Shown here: positions 5,716 to 12,051 of the stretch, piece after piece
How positions within the stretch are numbered: position 1 is the stretch's first letter
Layout: each line of letters starts with the position of its first letter
Source of the DNA: Planctomycetota bacterium
GTDB lineage: Bacteria > Planctomycetota > Phycisphaerae > Phycisphaerales > UBA1924
DNA: 21,893 bases
Reading direction: 5' to 3'
Assembly: GCA_023432465.1 (NCBI GenBank)
Contig: JAEYUO010000024.1
Location: 1 to 21,893 of the forward strand
Translations under genes and position numbers: made by a program
Notes under the pieces: generated by a model
Told to the model about the DNA's origin: nothing
Database searches by the model: none
The model's input: the letters and a program-made list of their open reading frames with translations, nothing else

Positions 5716-8198
5716 ACAATACAACGCCCCTAGACCACGCCCGCGACTTGCATGCGCGGGGGCTGCCACCGATCCCGGTTCCGTTCAAGTCAAAAGGCCC
5801 CACGCTGCCGCGCTGGCAAACCCTGCGGCTGACGGCCGAAGACCTGCCGCGCCACTTCAACGGGACTCCGGCGAACGTCGGCACGCTGCTGGGTGAACCG
5901 GCCGGGTGGATCGTGGATGTAGACCTAGACCATCCCCGCGCGGTGGAGTTGGCAGATACGTTCCTGCCACACACCGGCATGATGTGGGGACGCGAGAGCA
6001 AACCGCGCTCGCATCGGCTGTTCCGGCTGACGCGCCCGGCGCAGACCCGCAAGTGGTCGAGCAAGTCCTGCGGGATGATCGTGGAACTGCGATCGACCGG
6101 CTGCCAGACCATCGCACCGGGATCGACCCACCCCGGCGGTGAGTCGGTCCGATGGGATGATGATGGCGAGCCCGCGACGATCGACCCGGACGATCTGACG
6201 GCTGCGCTGGAGTCGTTGGCGCGGGCGGTGCGCCGGGAACACGGGGACGATGACCCTGAGCCCACGGCGAGCCCCACCCCCACACCACCCACAACGCCAC
6301 CCCAAGGCACGACCGCATACGGGCGGGCTGCGCTGAAGGCGGAGTCGGCGAAGGTTGCCCACGCACGGCCACCGATCGGCGATGCCAAGGGGGAGCGGCA
6401 CGACACGCTGTATCGGGCGGCGCATGCGCTGGGCGGATTGGTCGCGAGCGGAGAACTGGACGAAGCCGAAGTCGTTGCCGAACTGCGGGCGGCATCGCGA
6501 GCGTGCGGGCTGCCCGATCACGAAGCGGCGCGAGCGATCACCGATGGGCTGAGCACGGGGAAAGCCAAGCCCCGGTATCGACCGGCGGCGGCGTCCCTGT
6601 CACCACAACCCGCACGAACTGCGGGCGCGGAGGGGGTTTCGGTGACGGTGACACCTGAGCCGATCCCCGACTATCGACCCTTCCCGGTGTCGGTCCTGCC
6701 CGATCCGGTGGGGCTGTTCATCGCGGAGGGCGGGAAGGCGATCGGGTGTGATCCATCGTTCATCGCGCTCCCGATGCTGGCGGCGTTGGCCGCGGCGATC
6801 GGGAACACGCACCGGATCGCGCTCAAGCGGGGGTGGCATGAATCGGTGAACCTATGGACGGCGATCGTCGGCGAGTCGGGCACGATGAAAACGCCCGCGT
6901 TCAAACTGGCGATGAAGGCGACGCGGAAGGCCCAGGCGGCGGCGTTCAAGGAACACGCTGCGGCACGGGGGGAGTATGAGGCCGCGCACCTGCGGTACGA
7001 AGTCGAGGTGGCCGCATGGAAGAAACAGGCAGGCAGGGGGCACGGTGACGCGGGCGACCCGCCAGACAAACCGGCCCCGCCGATTGCGCGGCGGTTCATG
7101 GTGTCGGACACCACCACCGAAGCCCTTGCGCCGATTCTGTTGGGCAACCCGCGCGGCGTGATGTTGTGCCGGGATGAACTCGCCGGGTGGCTGGCGTCAT
7201 TCGACCGCTACGCCAAGTCCGGCAAGGGCGGCGGAGATTCGGCGCACTGGTTGTCCATGCACAACGGCGAGGCTTTGACGATCGACCGCAAGACGGGCAC
7301 GCCCCCGACGATCAATGTTCCATCGGCATCGGTGTCGATCTGCGGCGGCATCCAACCCGGAACGCTGGCGCGGGCATTGGGGCAGGAACACCACGAAAGC
7401 GGCATGGCCGCGCGGCTGCTGTTCGCGATGCCCCCGCGCCGGGTGAAGCGGTGGACCGAAGCCGATGTGGACGCTGATACCGAAGCGGCGGTGGCCGCGG
7501 TGTTCGGCCGGTTGTTCGCGCTGGAAATGGAAACCGACCCGGAGGGATTCGGCGACGAACCGGAGTATCGGCCGCGGGTGGTGCCGCTGTCACCCAAGGG
7601 GAAGGCGGCGTGGATTCGGTTCTACAACGAACACGCCCGAGAGCAAGCCGACCTGTCCGGCGACTTGTCCGCGGCGTGGAGCAAGCTGGAGGGATATGCG
7701 GCGCGGCTGGCGTTGGTTGTTCACCTGATCCGCTGCGCGGCTGGCGATCCGGCCGTCCCGGAGTCCACAACCCCGGTAGATGAGGCGAGCATCGCGGCGG
7801 GGGTGACGTTGGCGCGGTGGTTCGGTGACGAAGCCCGGCGGGTCTATGCGATCCTGTCGGAGTCGGAGGGAGCCCGGGAACAACGCGAGTTGGCGGAGTG
7901 GATCGGCCGCAAGGGCGGAACGCTGACGCCGAGCGAACTGGCCCACGGGCTGCGGAGATTCCGCAACCGACCGGAGGCGGCGGAGGGTGCGCTGGCCGAG
8001 CTTGTCGCGGCGGGTGTGGGTGAGTGGGTGCCGGATGATCACGATGGGCAGGGTGGGCGTCCGACCCGACGATTCCGGCTTGTCTCTGCTGTCACCGTCA
8101 CTGAAACCCCCCCGAACCCTGACGATTCCGGGGGTTGTGGTGACAGGGACACCCACAACGCGCCCGACAACACCGGCGACGGCTGGGGGGAACTGTGA
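5712..8198 (+). CDS. Prim-Pol primase/polymerase fused to DUF3987 helicase-like domain
   Basis: From ATG 5712 (overlapping the previous stop) this is 828 residues. The N-terminal part (about 5-200) is a bifunctional DNA primase/polymerase: an acidic D69-V-D71-L-D73 metal site, S100-H101-R, and VELRSTGCQTIAPGSTHPGG. The longer open frame upstream of 5712 is rejected because this start aligns with the family. After a Pro/Thr linker, a DUF3987-type ATPase follows, with Walker A-like G387-ESGTM-K393-T394 and Walker B-like VMLCRD488-E489. Between them lies a charged helical insert (AARGEYEAAHLRYEVEVAAW). The C-terminus has a winged-helix-like region (TLTPSELAHGLRRF). Such fusions prime and unwind small replicons, so the element probably replicates autonomously when excised. 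Confidence 0.9.
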   Translation: MNNTTPLDHARDLHARGLPPIPVPFKSKGPTLPRWQTLRLTAEDLPRHFNGTPANVGTLLGEPAGWIVDVDLDHPRAVELADTFLPHTGMMWGRESKPRSHRLFRLTRPAQTRKWSSKSCGMIVELRSTGCQTIAPGSTHPGGESVRWDDDGEPATIDPDDLTAALESLARAVRREHGDDDPEPTASPTPTPPTTPPQGTTAYGRAALKAESAKVAHARPPIGDAKGERHDTLYRAAHALGGLVASGELDEAEVVAELRAASRACGLPDHEAARAITDGLSTGKAKPRYRPAAASLSPQPARTAGAEGVSVTVTPEPIPDYRPFPVSVLPDPVGLFIAEGGKAIGCDPSFIALPMLAALAAAIGNTHRIALKRGWHESVNLWTAIVGESGTMKTPAFKLAMKATRKAQAAAFKEHAAARGEYEAAHLRYEVEVAAWKKQAGRGHGDAGDPPDKPAPPIARRFMVSDTTTEALAPILLGNPRGVMLCRDELAGWLASFDRYAKSGKGGGDSAHWLSMHNGEALTIDRKTGTPPTINVPSASVSICGGIQPGTLARALGQEHHESGMAARLLFAMPPRRVKRWTEADVDADTEAAVAAVFGRLFALEMETDPEGFGDEPEYRPRVVPLSPKGKAAWIRFYNEHAREQADLSGDLSAAWSKLEGYAARLALVVHLIRCAAGDPAVPESTTPVDEASIAAGVTLARWFGDEARRVYAILSESEGAREQRELAEWIGRKGGTLTPSELAHGLRRFRNRPEAAEGALAELVAAGVGEWVPDDHDGQGGRPTRRFRLVSAVTVTETPPNPDDSGGCGDRDTHNAPDNTGDGWGEL

Positions 8199-8863
8199 AC
8201 CCGCACCCCCACAACCCCCACGAACTCGCCGCGCTGCTGGTGGACCTTGGCCGGGCAGGGATCGAACTGGCCCCGCATCCAACCGACCCGGCACGGCTGC
8301 GGCATCGCCCGGCGGACCTGCCCCCGGGATTCGCCGAGCGGCTGCGGGCACACCGGGCGGCGGTGCTGTCGTTGCTCGCGAGCGATGGCGGACCCGATCA
8401 CGATGATGATGCGGCGTACGTCTCTGGCGAGCGGCTGGGGATCGCGGATGGGTTGGGGATGCCCACACACCCCGGATCGGCGGCGTGGTTGGTGGCCGCG
8501 GGAGAGTCGATCGGCCCTGCGCCAGCGCGGGCGGAGCGGGATGCGCCCGCGATCGTGGCGGAGCGGTTGGCCGCGGTGCTGTCGGATGCGCTGGGGGTGG
8601 CGGTGAGGGTGTCCACACTCGCCCCGGGCGAGCGGTTCCCGGGGGAGCCGGATTGGCGCGACCCGCTGGGGTATCCGGCACGTTGCCCCAAGGCAACCGA
8701 TGGGGTATACTCCGGGCATGGGATACCTGACAGACGCGATCGCGGCGGCGGTGAAGGCAAGCGGGCAGACCCCCTATGCGATCGCGAAGGGGGCGGGTGT
8801 GAACCGTTCCATCCTGTCGCGGCTGCTGAGCGGGGAGCGGGGGCTGGACACGGAAACGGTTGA
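8195..8863 (+). CDS. TubC_N-like protein, C-terminus doubtful
   Basis: It starts at GTG 8195 (overlap GTGA with the primase stop, GGGGGG upstream) and is 222 residues. Residues 9-58 (ELAALLVDLGRAGIELAPHP, then LRHRPADLPPGFAERLRAHR) resemble the TubC_N-type docking domain often found beside primase genes. The middle is an ordinary Ala-rich region. The last 50 residues or so (GHGIPDRRDRGGGEGKRADP onward) look like an out-of-frame translation of the XRE gene, which starts at 8718 inside this ORF. Either the two genes truly overlap by 146 bp, or a frame change near 8700 moved the stop. The N-terminal half is secure. Confidence 0.65.
   Translation: MNPHPHNPHELAALLVDLGRAGIELAPHPTDPARLRHRPADLPPGFAERLRAHRAAVLSLLASDGGPDHDDDAAYVSGERLGIADGLGMPTHPGSAAWLVAAGESIGPAPARAERDAPAIVAERLAAVLSDALGVAVRVSTLAPGERFPGEPDWRDPLGYPARCPKATDGVYSGHGIPDRRDRGGGEGKRADPLCDREGGGCEPFHPVAAAERGAGAGHGNG
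8682..8697. promoter_or_regulatory. Palindromic operator candidate for the XRE regulator
   Basis: GTTGCC-CCAA-GGCAAC is a perfect 6-4-6 inverted repeat that covers the -35 hexamer (TTGCCC, 8683-8688) of the XRE promoter. A dimeric XRE-type repressor bound here would block its own transcription, the usual autoregulation in this family. The binding protein is inferred. The half-site GGCAAC also occurs in the CGGCAACA repeats near att. Confidence 0.5.
8683..8717 (+). promoter_or_regulatory. Promoter of the XRE gene, leaderless
   Basis: TTGCCC (8683-8688) and TATACT (8706-8711) are separated by exactly 17 bp. Only 6 nt (CCGGGC) separate the -10 from ATG 8718, so the predicted transcription start is the A of the ATG. 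There is no Shine-Dalgarno, which fits a leaderless mRNA. It is the best sigma-70-type promoter I find in the element. Confidence 0.65.
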
Positions 8864-8933
8864 GAAACTGGCGGACTATCTGGGGCTGCGAATCACGATC
8901 GCGCCCAAGGGCAAGACCACGAAGGGACGGTGA
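8718..8933 (+). CDS. XRE-family HTH regulator
   Basis: From ATG 8718 this is 71 residues: MGYLTDAIAAAVKASGQTPY, then AIAKGAGVNRSILSRLLSGE and LDTETVEKLADYLGLRI. It is a complete Cro/CI-type HTH (about residues 3-57) with a short basic tail. The ATG at 8700 was rejected because it lies upstream of the -10 box. The gene has its own promoter with an overlapping palindrome and ends 3 bp before the integrase ATG, so it is likely an autorepressor that also sets integrase expression. It overlaps the 3' part of the preceding ORF in another frame. Confidence 0.8.
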   Translation: MGYLTDAIAAAVKASGQTPYAIAKGAGVNRSILSRLLSGERGLDTETVEKLADYLGLRITIAPKGKTTKGR

Positions 8934-8936
8934 CGT

Positions 8937-10286
8937 ATGGCCAGCATCGGATGGGAAGGCAAGCGGGCGCGCATCCTGTTTCGCGACTCCAAGCGGAGGC
9001 AGCAAACGCTGCGGCTGGGTGTGTGCGACAAGCGCGCGGCGGAATCCGCGCGTGTGGCTGTCGGGCATCTGGTGATCGCCAAGCGGCACAACGCGGTCCC
9101 GCATCCCGATGCGGCCCGGTGGCTCGCGGGCATCGATGATGTGCTCTACGCCCGCGTGGCCGCACACGGGCTGTGCCAGCCACGGGCTGGCGCGGTGGTG
9201 GTGACGCTGGGGCAGATGCTGACGGCGTTCTTTGCGGGTGTGAGTGTGAAGCCCACCACGCGGGTGCGCATGAAGCAAGCGGAGGCCGCGCTGTTGCGTC
9301 ACTTCACCGAAGCCCGCGATGTGGCGACGATCGACGAAGCCGATGCGGATGCGTGGCGAGCGAAACTGACAAAGGCGGGGTACGCCCCGGCGACAATAAG
9401 CCGGACGGTGCTGTATGCCCGGCAAATGTTCCGCTGGGCGATGCGTCGGGGCATGGCGAGCGGCAACCCGTTCGCCGAGTTGAAGGCGGGATCGCAGACG
9501 AACGCGGCCCGCGGGGTGTTCGTGTCCCGGGAAGCAATCGCCAAGGTGATCGACGCGGCCCCCGATGCGGAGTGGCGGCTGCTGATCACGCTGGGCCGGT
9601 TCGGTGGGCTGCGCGTTCCGAGCGAAGCCCTAGCCCTGCGCTGGGCCGATGTGGATTGGGAACACAACAGGCTGACGGTGCGAAGCCCCAAGACCGAACA
9701 CCACGAAGGCAAGGGGGAGCGGATCATCCCGCTGTTCCCCGAGATTCGCGAGCACCTGCAAGCGGCTTTCGATGCGGCCCCCGATGGATCGGTGTATGTG
9801 ATCAGTCGGTACCGGGAGGGTGCCAACCTGAATCCGCACTTTCGGCGGATCATCAAGCGGGCTGGGCTGATCCCTTGGGATCGGACGTGGCACAACCTGC
9901 GGGCGAGCCGACAGACGGAACTGGCGGCGACGTTCCCGCTGCACACGGTTTGCGCGTGGATCGGGAACACGAAGGCGATCGCGGCTGGGCATTATCTGCA
10001 AGTGACCGATGCGGATTGGTCCCGCGCCACGGCGAGCGGTGAGGCGGCAACAAAAGCGGCAACAAAGGCGGCAACAGAACCGGCAACAGACGCGCGCCCA
10101 ACGGAACACACGCGCACCCAACTGACCCGCGTGAATCACGCGGAAGCCCCTAGAAAACATGAGTTTGTGGTGGATCTACGTGCCGTGTCTGCGCCTGTGG
10201 AATCAGGCCGCGGTTTTGATCCAATGGGCAGGGCCGGACTTGAACCGGCGACACCCGCATTTTCAATGCGGTGCTCTACCAACTGA
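8937..10286 (+). CDS. int: Tyrosine recombinase/integrase, C-terminus read into antisense tRNA-Phe
   Basis: This 449-residue integrase moves the element in and out of tRNA-Phe. It has an N-terminal arm-binding region (1-80), a SAM-like core-binding domain (about 90-182), and a catalytic domain with R226 (GGLRVPSEAL), H319-x-x-R322 (WHNLRASR), N344 where a His is common (WIGNT), and nucleophile Y353 (GHYLQV). Residues 370-386 (AATKAATKAATEPATD) are encoded by the CGGCAACA repeats. From M430 the sequence MGRAGLEPATPAF is antisense tRNA, and the stop TGA lies in the tRNA D-arm, so these 20 residues come from the target gene. Joined ends would give a 516-residue form with another tail. The start has AAGGGA upstream and lies 3 bp after the XRE gene. 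Confidence 0.93.
   Translation: MASIGWEGKRARILFRDSKRRQQTLRLGVCDKRAAESARVAVGHLVIAKRHNAVPHPDAARWLAGIDDVLYARVAAHGLCQPRAGAVVVTLGQMLTAFFAGVSVKPTTRVRMKQAEAALLRHFTEARDVATIDEADADAWRAKLTKAGYAPATISRTVLYARQMFRWAMRRGMASGNPFAELKAGSQTNAARGVFVSREAIAKVIDAAPDAEWRLLITLGRFGGLRVPSEALALRWADVDWEHNRLTVRSPKTEHHEGKGERIIPLFPEIREHLQAAFDAAPDGSVYVISRYREGANLNPHFRRIIKRAGLIPWDRTWHNLRASRQTELAATFPLHTVCAWIGNTKAIAAGHYLQVTDADWSRATASGEAATKAATKAATEPATDARPTEHTRTQLTRVNHAEAPRKHEFVVDLRAVSAPVESGRGFDPMGRAGLEPATPAFSMRCSTN
10045..10088 (+). repeat. Four CGGCAACA direct repeats (candidate integrase arm sites, right)
   Basis: CGGCAACA occurs at 10045, 10057, 10069 and 10081 at exact 12-bp spacing, 135 bp before the att core. Two more copies with the same spacing lie on the left side (1626, 1638). 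They lie inside the integrase gene and encode its AATKAATKAATEPATD stretch. The tandem layout on both arms fits integrase arm-type sites; a mere coding repeat is the alternative. Confidence 0.55.
10223..10245. repeat. attR, 23-bp direct repeat inside tRNA-Phe and inside int
   Basis: Exact copy of 1560-1582. It covers the 3' 21 nt of the tRNA gene (acceptor stem, discriminator A and part of the T-arm) plus 2 bp beyond. The integrase codons for residues 430-436 run through it. Confidence 0.92.
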
Positions 10287-10297
10287 GCTACCTACCC
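10225..10297 (-). tRNA. tRNA-Phe (GAA)
   Basis: The minus strand folds as a complete cloverleaf. Acceptor GGGTAGG pairs with CCTGCCC (one T-G pair), the D-arm has GCTCAGTTGGTAGAGC, the anticodon stem CCGCA/TGCGG encloses loop TTGAAAA with anticodon GAA, and the T-arm has GGTTCAAGTCC. The discriminator is A and no CCA is encoded. The 3' end is the attachment site, and the gene is kept intact because the element carries the identical 3' segment. Its original terminator is now about 8.7 kb away at 1484-1522. Confidence 0.97.
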
Positions 10298-10313
10298 GAA
10301 CTTTCAGGCTCTA

Positions 10314-10341
10314 AGCCTAACAGCCTGCTTGCATCGGTCAA
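10314..10341 (-). promoter_or_regulatory. tRNA-Phe promoter
   Basis: On the minus strand TTGACC (complement of 10336-10341) and TAGGCT (complement of 10314-10319) are 16 bp apart and about 16 bp upstream of the tRNA 5' end. This lies on the chromosomal side, so the insertion left tRNA initiation untouched. Confidence 0.6.
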
Positions 10342-10465
10342 GCGCCCCCGCCCCTGAACCCCGGCCCTCCGGCTTGCCGCAAACTCCGCCGCCGCACCCT
10401 TCTGGCGGCCGCACTCGTGCCCGGGCCGTTGAACCCCCCCACTCGTGTCCCCTACCGTTGTGCTC

Positions 10466-10481
10466 GTCCGGTAAGCCGGAC
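10466..10481. promoter_or_regulatory. Palindrome upstream of gap
   Basis: GTCCGG-TAAG-CCGGAC is a perfect 6-4-6 inverted repeat 58 bp before the gap ATG. It could be an operator or a small leader hairpin; no T-run follows, so it is not a terminator. Nothing identifies the binding factor. Confidence 0.3.
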
Positions 10482-10539
10482 CGGACCCGCCCAAACCAGT
10501 ACCAGGGCCGTCCACCTCACCCTCCTCGGAGCATTGTCC

Positions 10540-11577
10540 ATGGGTATTCGCATCGGCATCAACGGCTTTGGACGCATCGGCCGCCTCGTGTACCGCATGT
10601 GCTGCGAGCAGGGCATCGAGGTCGTCGCCGTCAATGACCTCGTTCCCGCCGACAACCTCGCGTACCTCCTGAAGTACGACACCATGCACGGCCGCTTCCG
10701 CATCAAGGGTGAGACCGCGACGATCAGCGCAACCGAGAACTCCTTCACCGTCAACGGCAAGACGACCAAGACCACCGCCGAGAAGGACCCGGCCAAGCTC
10801 CCCTGGAAGGACCTCGGCGTCGACTATGTGCTCGAATCAACCGGGCTCTTCACCGAGTACGACAAGGCGATGCTGCACATCAATGGTGGCGGGGCCAAGC
10901 GCGTCATCATCTCCGCGCCCACCAAGTCCGATGACAAGGTCCCCACGTTCTGCTTCCGCGTGAACGAGGAGAAGTACGACCCCGCCAAGCACAGCGTCAT
11001 CTCCAACGCCTCGTGCACCACCAACTGTCTCGCCCCGATCGCCAAGGTCCTGCACCAGGAGTTCGGCATCGAGGAAGGCCTGATGACCACCATCCACGCC
11101 GTCACCGCGACACAGCCCACGCAGGATGGCCCCTCAAAGAAGGACTGGCGCGGCGGGCGAAACGGCTACATGAACATCATTCCCGCCAGCACCGGCGCGG
11201 CCAAGGCCGTCGCGCTCTGCATTCCGGAGCTCAAAGGCAAACTGACCGGCATGTCCTTCCGCGTCCCCACCGCCGACGTTTCCTGCGTGGACCTCACCTT
11301 CCGCACCGCGAAGGCCACCAGCCTGAATGACATCAACGCCGCGATGAAGAAGTGGTCCGAGGGCCCGATGAAGAACGTGCTGGGCTATACCGATGAGGAG
11401 GTCGTTTCCAGCGACTTCATCAGCGACAAGCGCAGCTCGATCTACGACTCCAAGGCGGGCATCCAGCTTTCCGATCGCTTCTTCAAGGTCGTGTCGTGGT
11501 ACGACAACGAGTCGGGTTACTCGGCCCGGTGCGTCGACATGATCCGGATGATCGCCGAGCGCGACGGCGTGAAGTAA
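10540..11577 (+). CDS. gap: Glyceraldehyde-3-phosphate dehydrogenase, type I
   Basis: This 345-residue protein is the usual length. It catalyses oxidative phosphorylation of glyceraldehyde 3-phosphate to 1,3-bisphosphoglycerate in cytosolic glycolysis and gluconeogenesis. The Rossmann start is IGINGFGRIGRL (residues 5-16) with D33 in VNDL, indicating NAD preference. The active site is SNASCTTNC with nucleophile C159, with H186 in TTIHAVT as base. SWYDNESGYS lies near the C-terminus. The start at 10540 was chosen because the protein begins exactly at the family N-terminus, with GGAG about 8 nt upstream; the open frame from 10417 is leader sequence. The gene is read in the same direction as the neighbouring element, so read-through from int could reach it. 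Confidence 0.97.
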   Translation: MGIRIGINGFGRIGRLVYRMCCEQGIEVVAVNDLVPADNLAYLLKYDTMHGRFRIKGETATISATENSFTVNGKTTKTTAEKDPAKLPWKDLGVDYVLESTGLFTEYDKAMLHINGGGAKRVIISAPTKSDDKVPTFCFRVNEEKYDPAKHSVISNASCTTNCLAPIAKVLHQEFGIEEGLMTTIHAVTATQPTQDGPSKKDWRGGRNGYMNIIPASTGAAKAVALCIPELKGKLTGMSFRVPTADVSCVDLTFRTAKATSLNDINAAMKKWSEGPMKNVLGYTDEEVVSSDFISDKRSSIYDSKAGIQLSDRFFKVVSWYDNESGYSARCVDMIRMIAERDGVK

Positions 11578-11587
11578 TCAAGAACGC

Positions 11588-11694
11588 CAGATCAGCAAAC
11601 CAGCAGATCAACAGATACAAGTCCGGTTCACCAGCTCGGTGTCGTGGATCGACTCTGCTGGTCTGCTGTTCTCTCGATCTGCTGGTCTGGTCTT
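11588..11694. repeat. Imperfect long-range inverted repeat between convergent genes
   Basis: The left arm (about 11588-11613: CCAGATCAGC, ACCAGCAGATCAACAG) is largely complementary to the right arm (about 11666-11694: CTGTTCTC, GATCTGCTGGTCTGG). The best paired core is ACCAGCAGATC with GATCTGCTGGT. Further CTGCTGGTCTGCTG copies lie in the right arm. It sits between the convergent gap and TSCPD genes, so it may form a bidirectional transcription-ending structure; no T-run is present. Confidence 0.4.
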
Positions 11695-12051
11695 CTACCG
11701 CCCCTCGCCGTAGTTCAACTCAAGGAACCTGGCGACGTAGTCCACGATGCTCGAGCACTCCGGAATTTCCGGATTGCCGGTCGGGCCCATGGGCTCGAAG
11801 CGCATGCCGCGGAAGCGCAGGACCGCATCGTCGAGCGACAACCCATACTGCAGCGCGAGGCTGAACGCGCGACAGAAGGCCTGGCACATGCCCGACATGG
11901 TCGAGCCTTCCTTGGCCATCTTGATGAAGATCTCCCCGGGGCGGCCATCCGGATGGAAGCCAACGGTGAGGTATCCCTCATGCCCGCCGACGCAGAACTT
12001 GTGGGTGACGGAAGACCTTGTTGTGGGGAGTACTTGTCGGGTCGCCAGCAT
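11695..12051 (-). CDS. Stand-alone TSCPD-domain protein (class II ribonucleotide reductase tail)
   Basis: The 118 residues match the C-terminal domain of adenosylcobalamin-dependent ribonucleotide reductase: THKFCVGGHEGYLTVGFHPD, GRPGEIFIKMAKEGSTMSGM, LALQYGLSLDDAV, RFEPMGPTGNPEIP and SSIVDYVARFL. In the full enzyme this domain follows the catalytic barrel. Here it is an independent gene with its own start and the Shine-Dalgarno GGAGAGAAGG, so it is probably a subunit or accessory of a reductase encoded elsewhere. A remnant is less likely because start, stop and ribosome site are intact. The redox Cys pair expected at the extreme C-terminus of class II enzymes is absent (it ends NYGEGR). It is convergent with gap. 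Confidence 0.85.
   Translation of the reverse strand: MLATRQVLPTTRSSVTHKFCVGGHEGYLTVGFHPDGRPGEIFIKMAKEGSTMSGMCQAFCRAFSLALQYGLSLDDAVLRFRGMRFEPMGPTGNPEIPECSSIVDYVARFLELNYGEGR

Larger units (their letters stand above)
1560..10245. mobile_element. Integrated tRNA-Phe element, about 8.66 kb, Prim-Pol/tyrosine integrase type
   Basis: The element is bounded by a 23-bp exact direct repeat (1560-1582 and 10223-10245). The right copy is the 3' end of the intact tRNA-Phe gene and is preceded by a tyrosine recombinase gene. Cargo in order: integrase tail fragment, two small ORFs, two paralogous membrane-tail proteins, a 478-residue HTH protein, two excisionase-like HTH proteins, a small ORF, a Prim-Pol/DUF3987 protein, a TubC_N-like protein, an XRE regulator and the integrase. 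All genes read +. There are no structural, packaging or mobilisation genes, so it is a replicative integrative element or phage satellite rather than a complete prophage; this class label is inference. Confidence 0.9.

Noticed and set aside
7590..9425. 611-residue minus ORF opposite the primase, XRE and int genes
   Set aside because: The translation is Arg/Pro/His-rich with no domain and is antisense to well-supported genes; a typical high-GC shadow.
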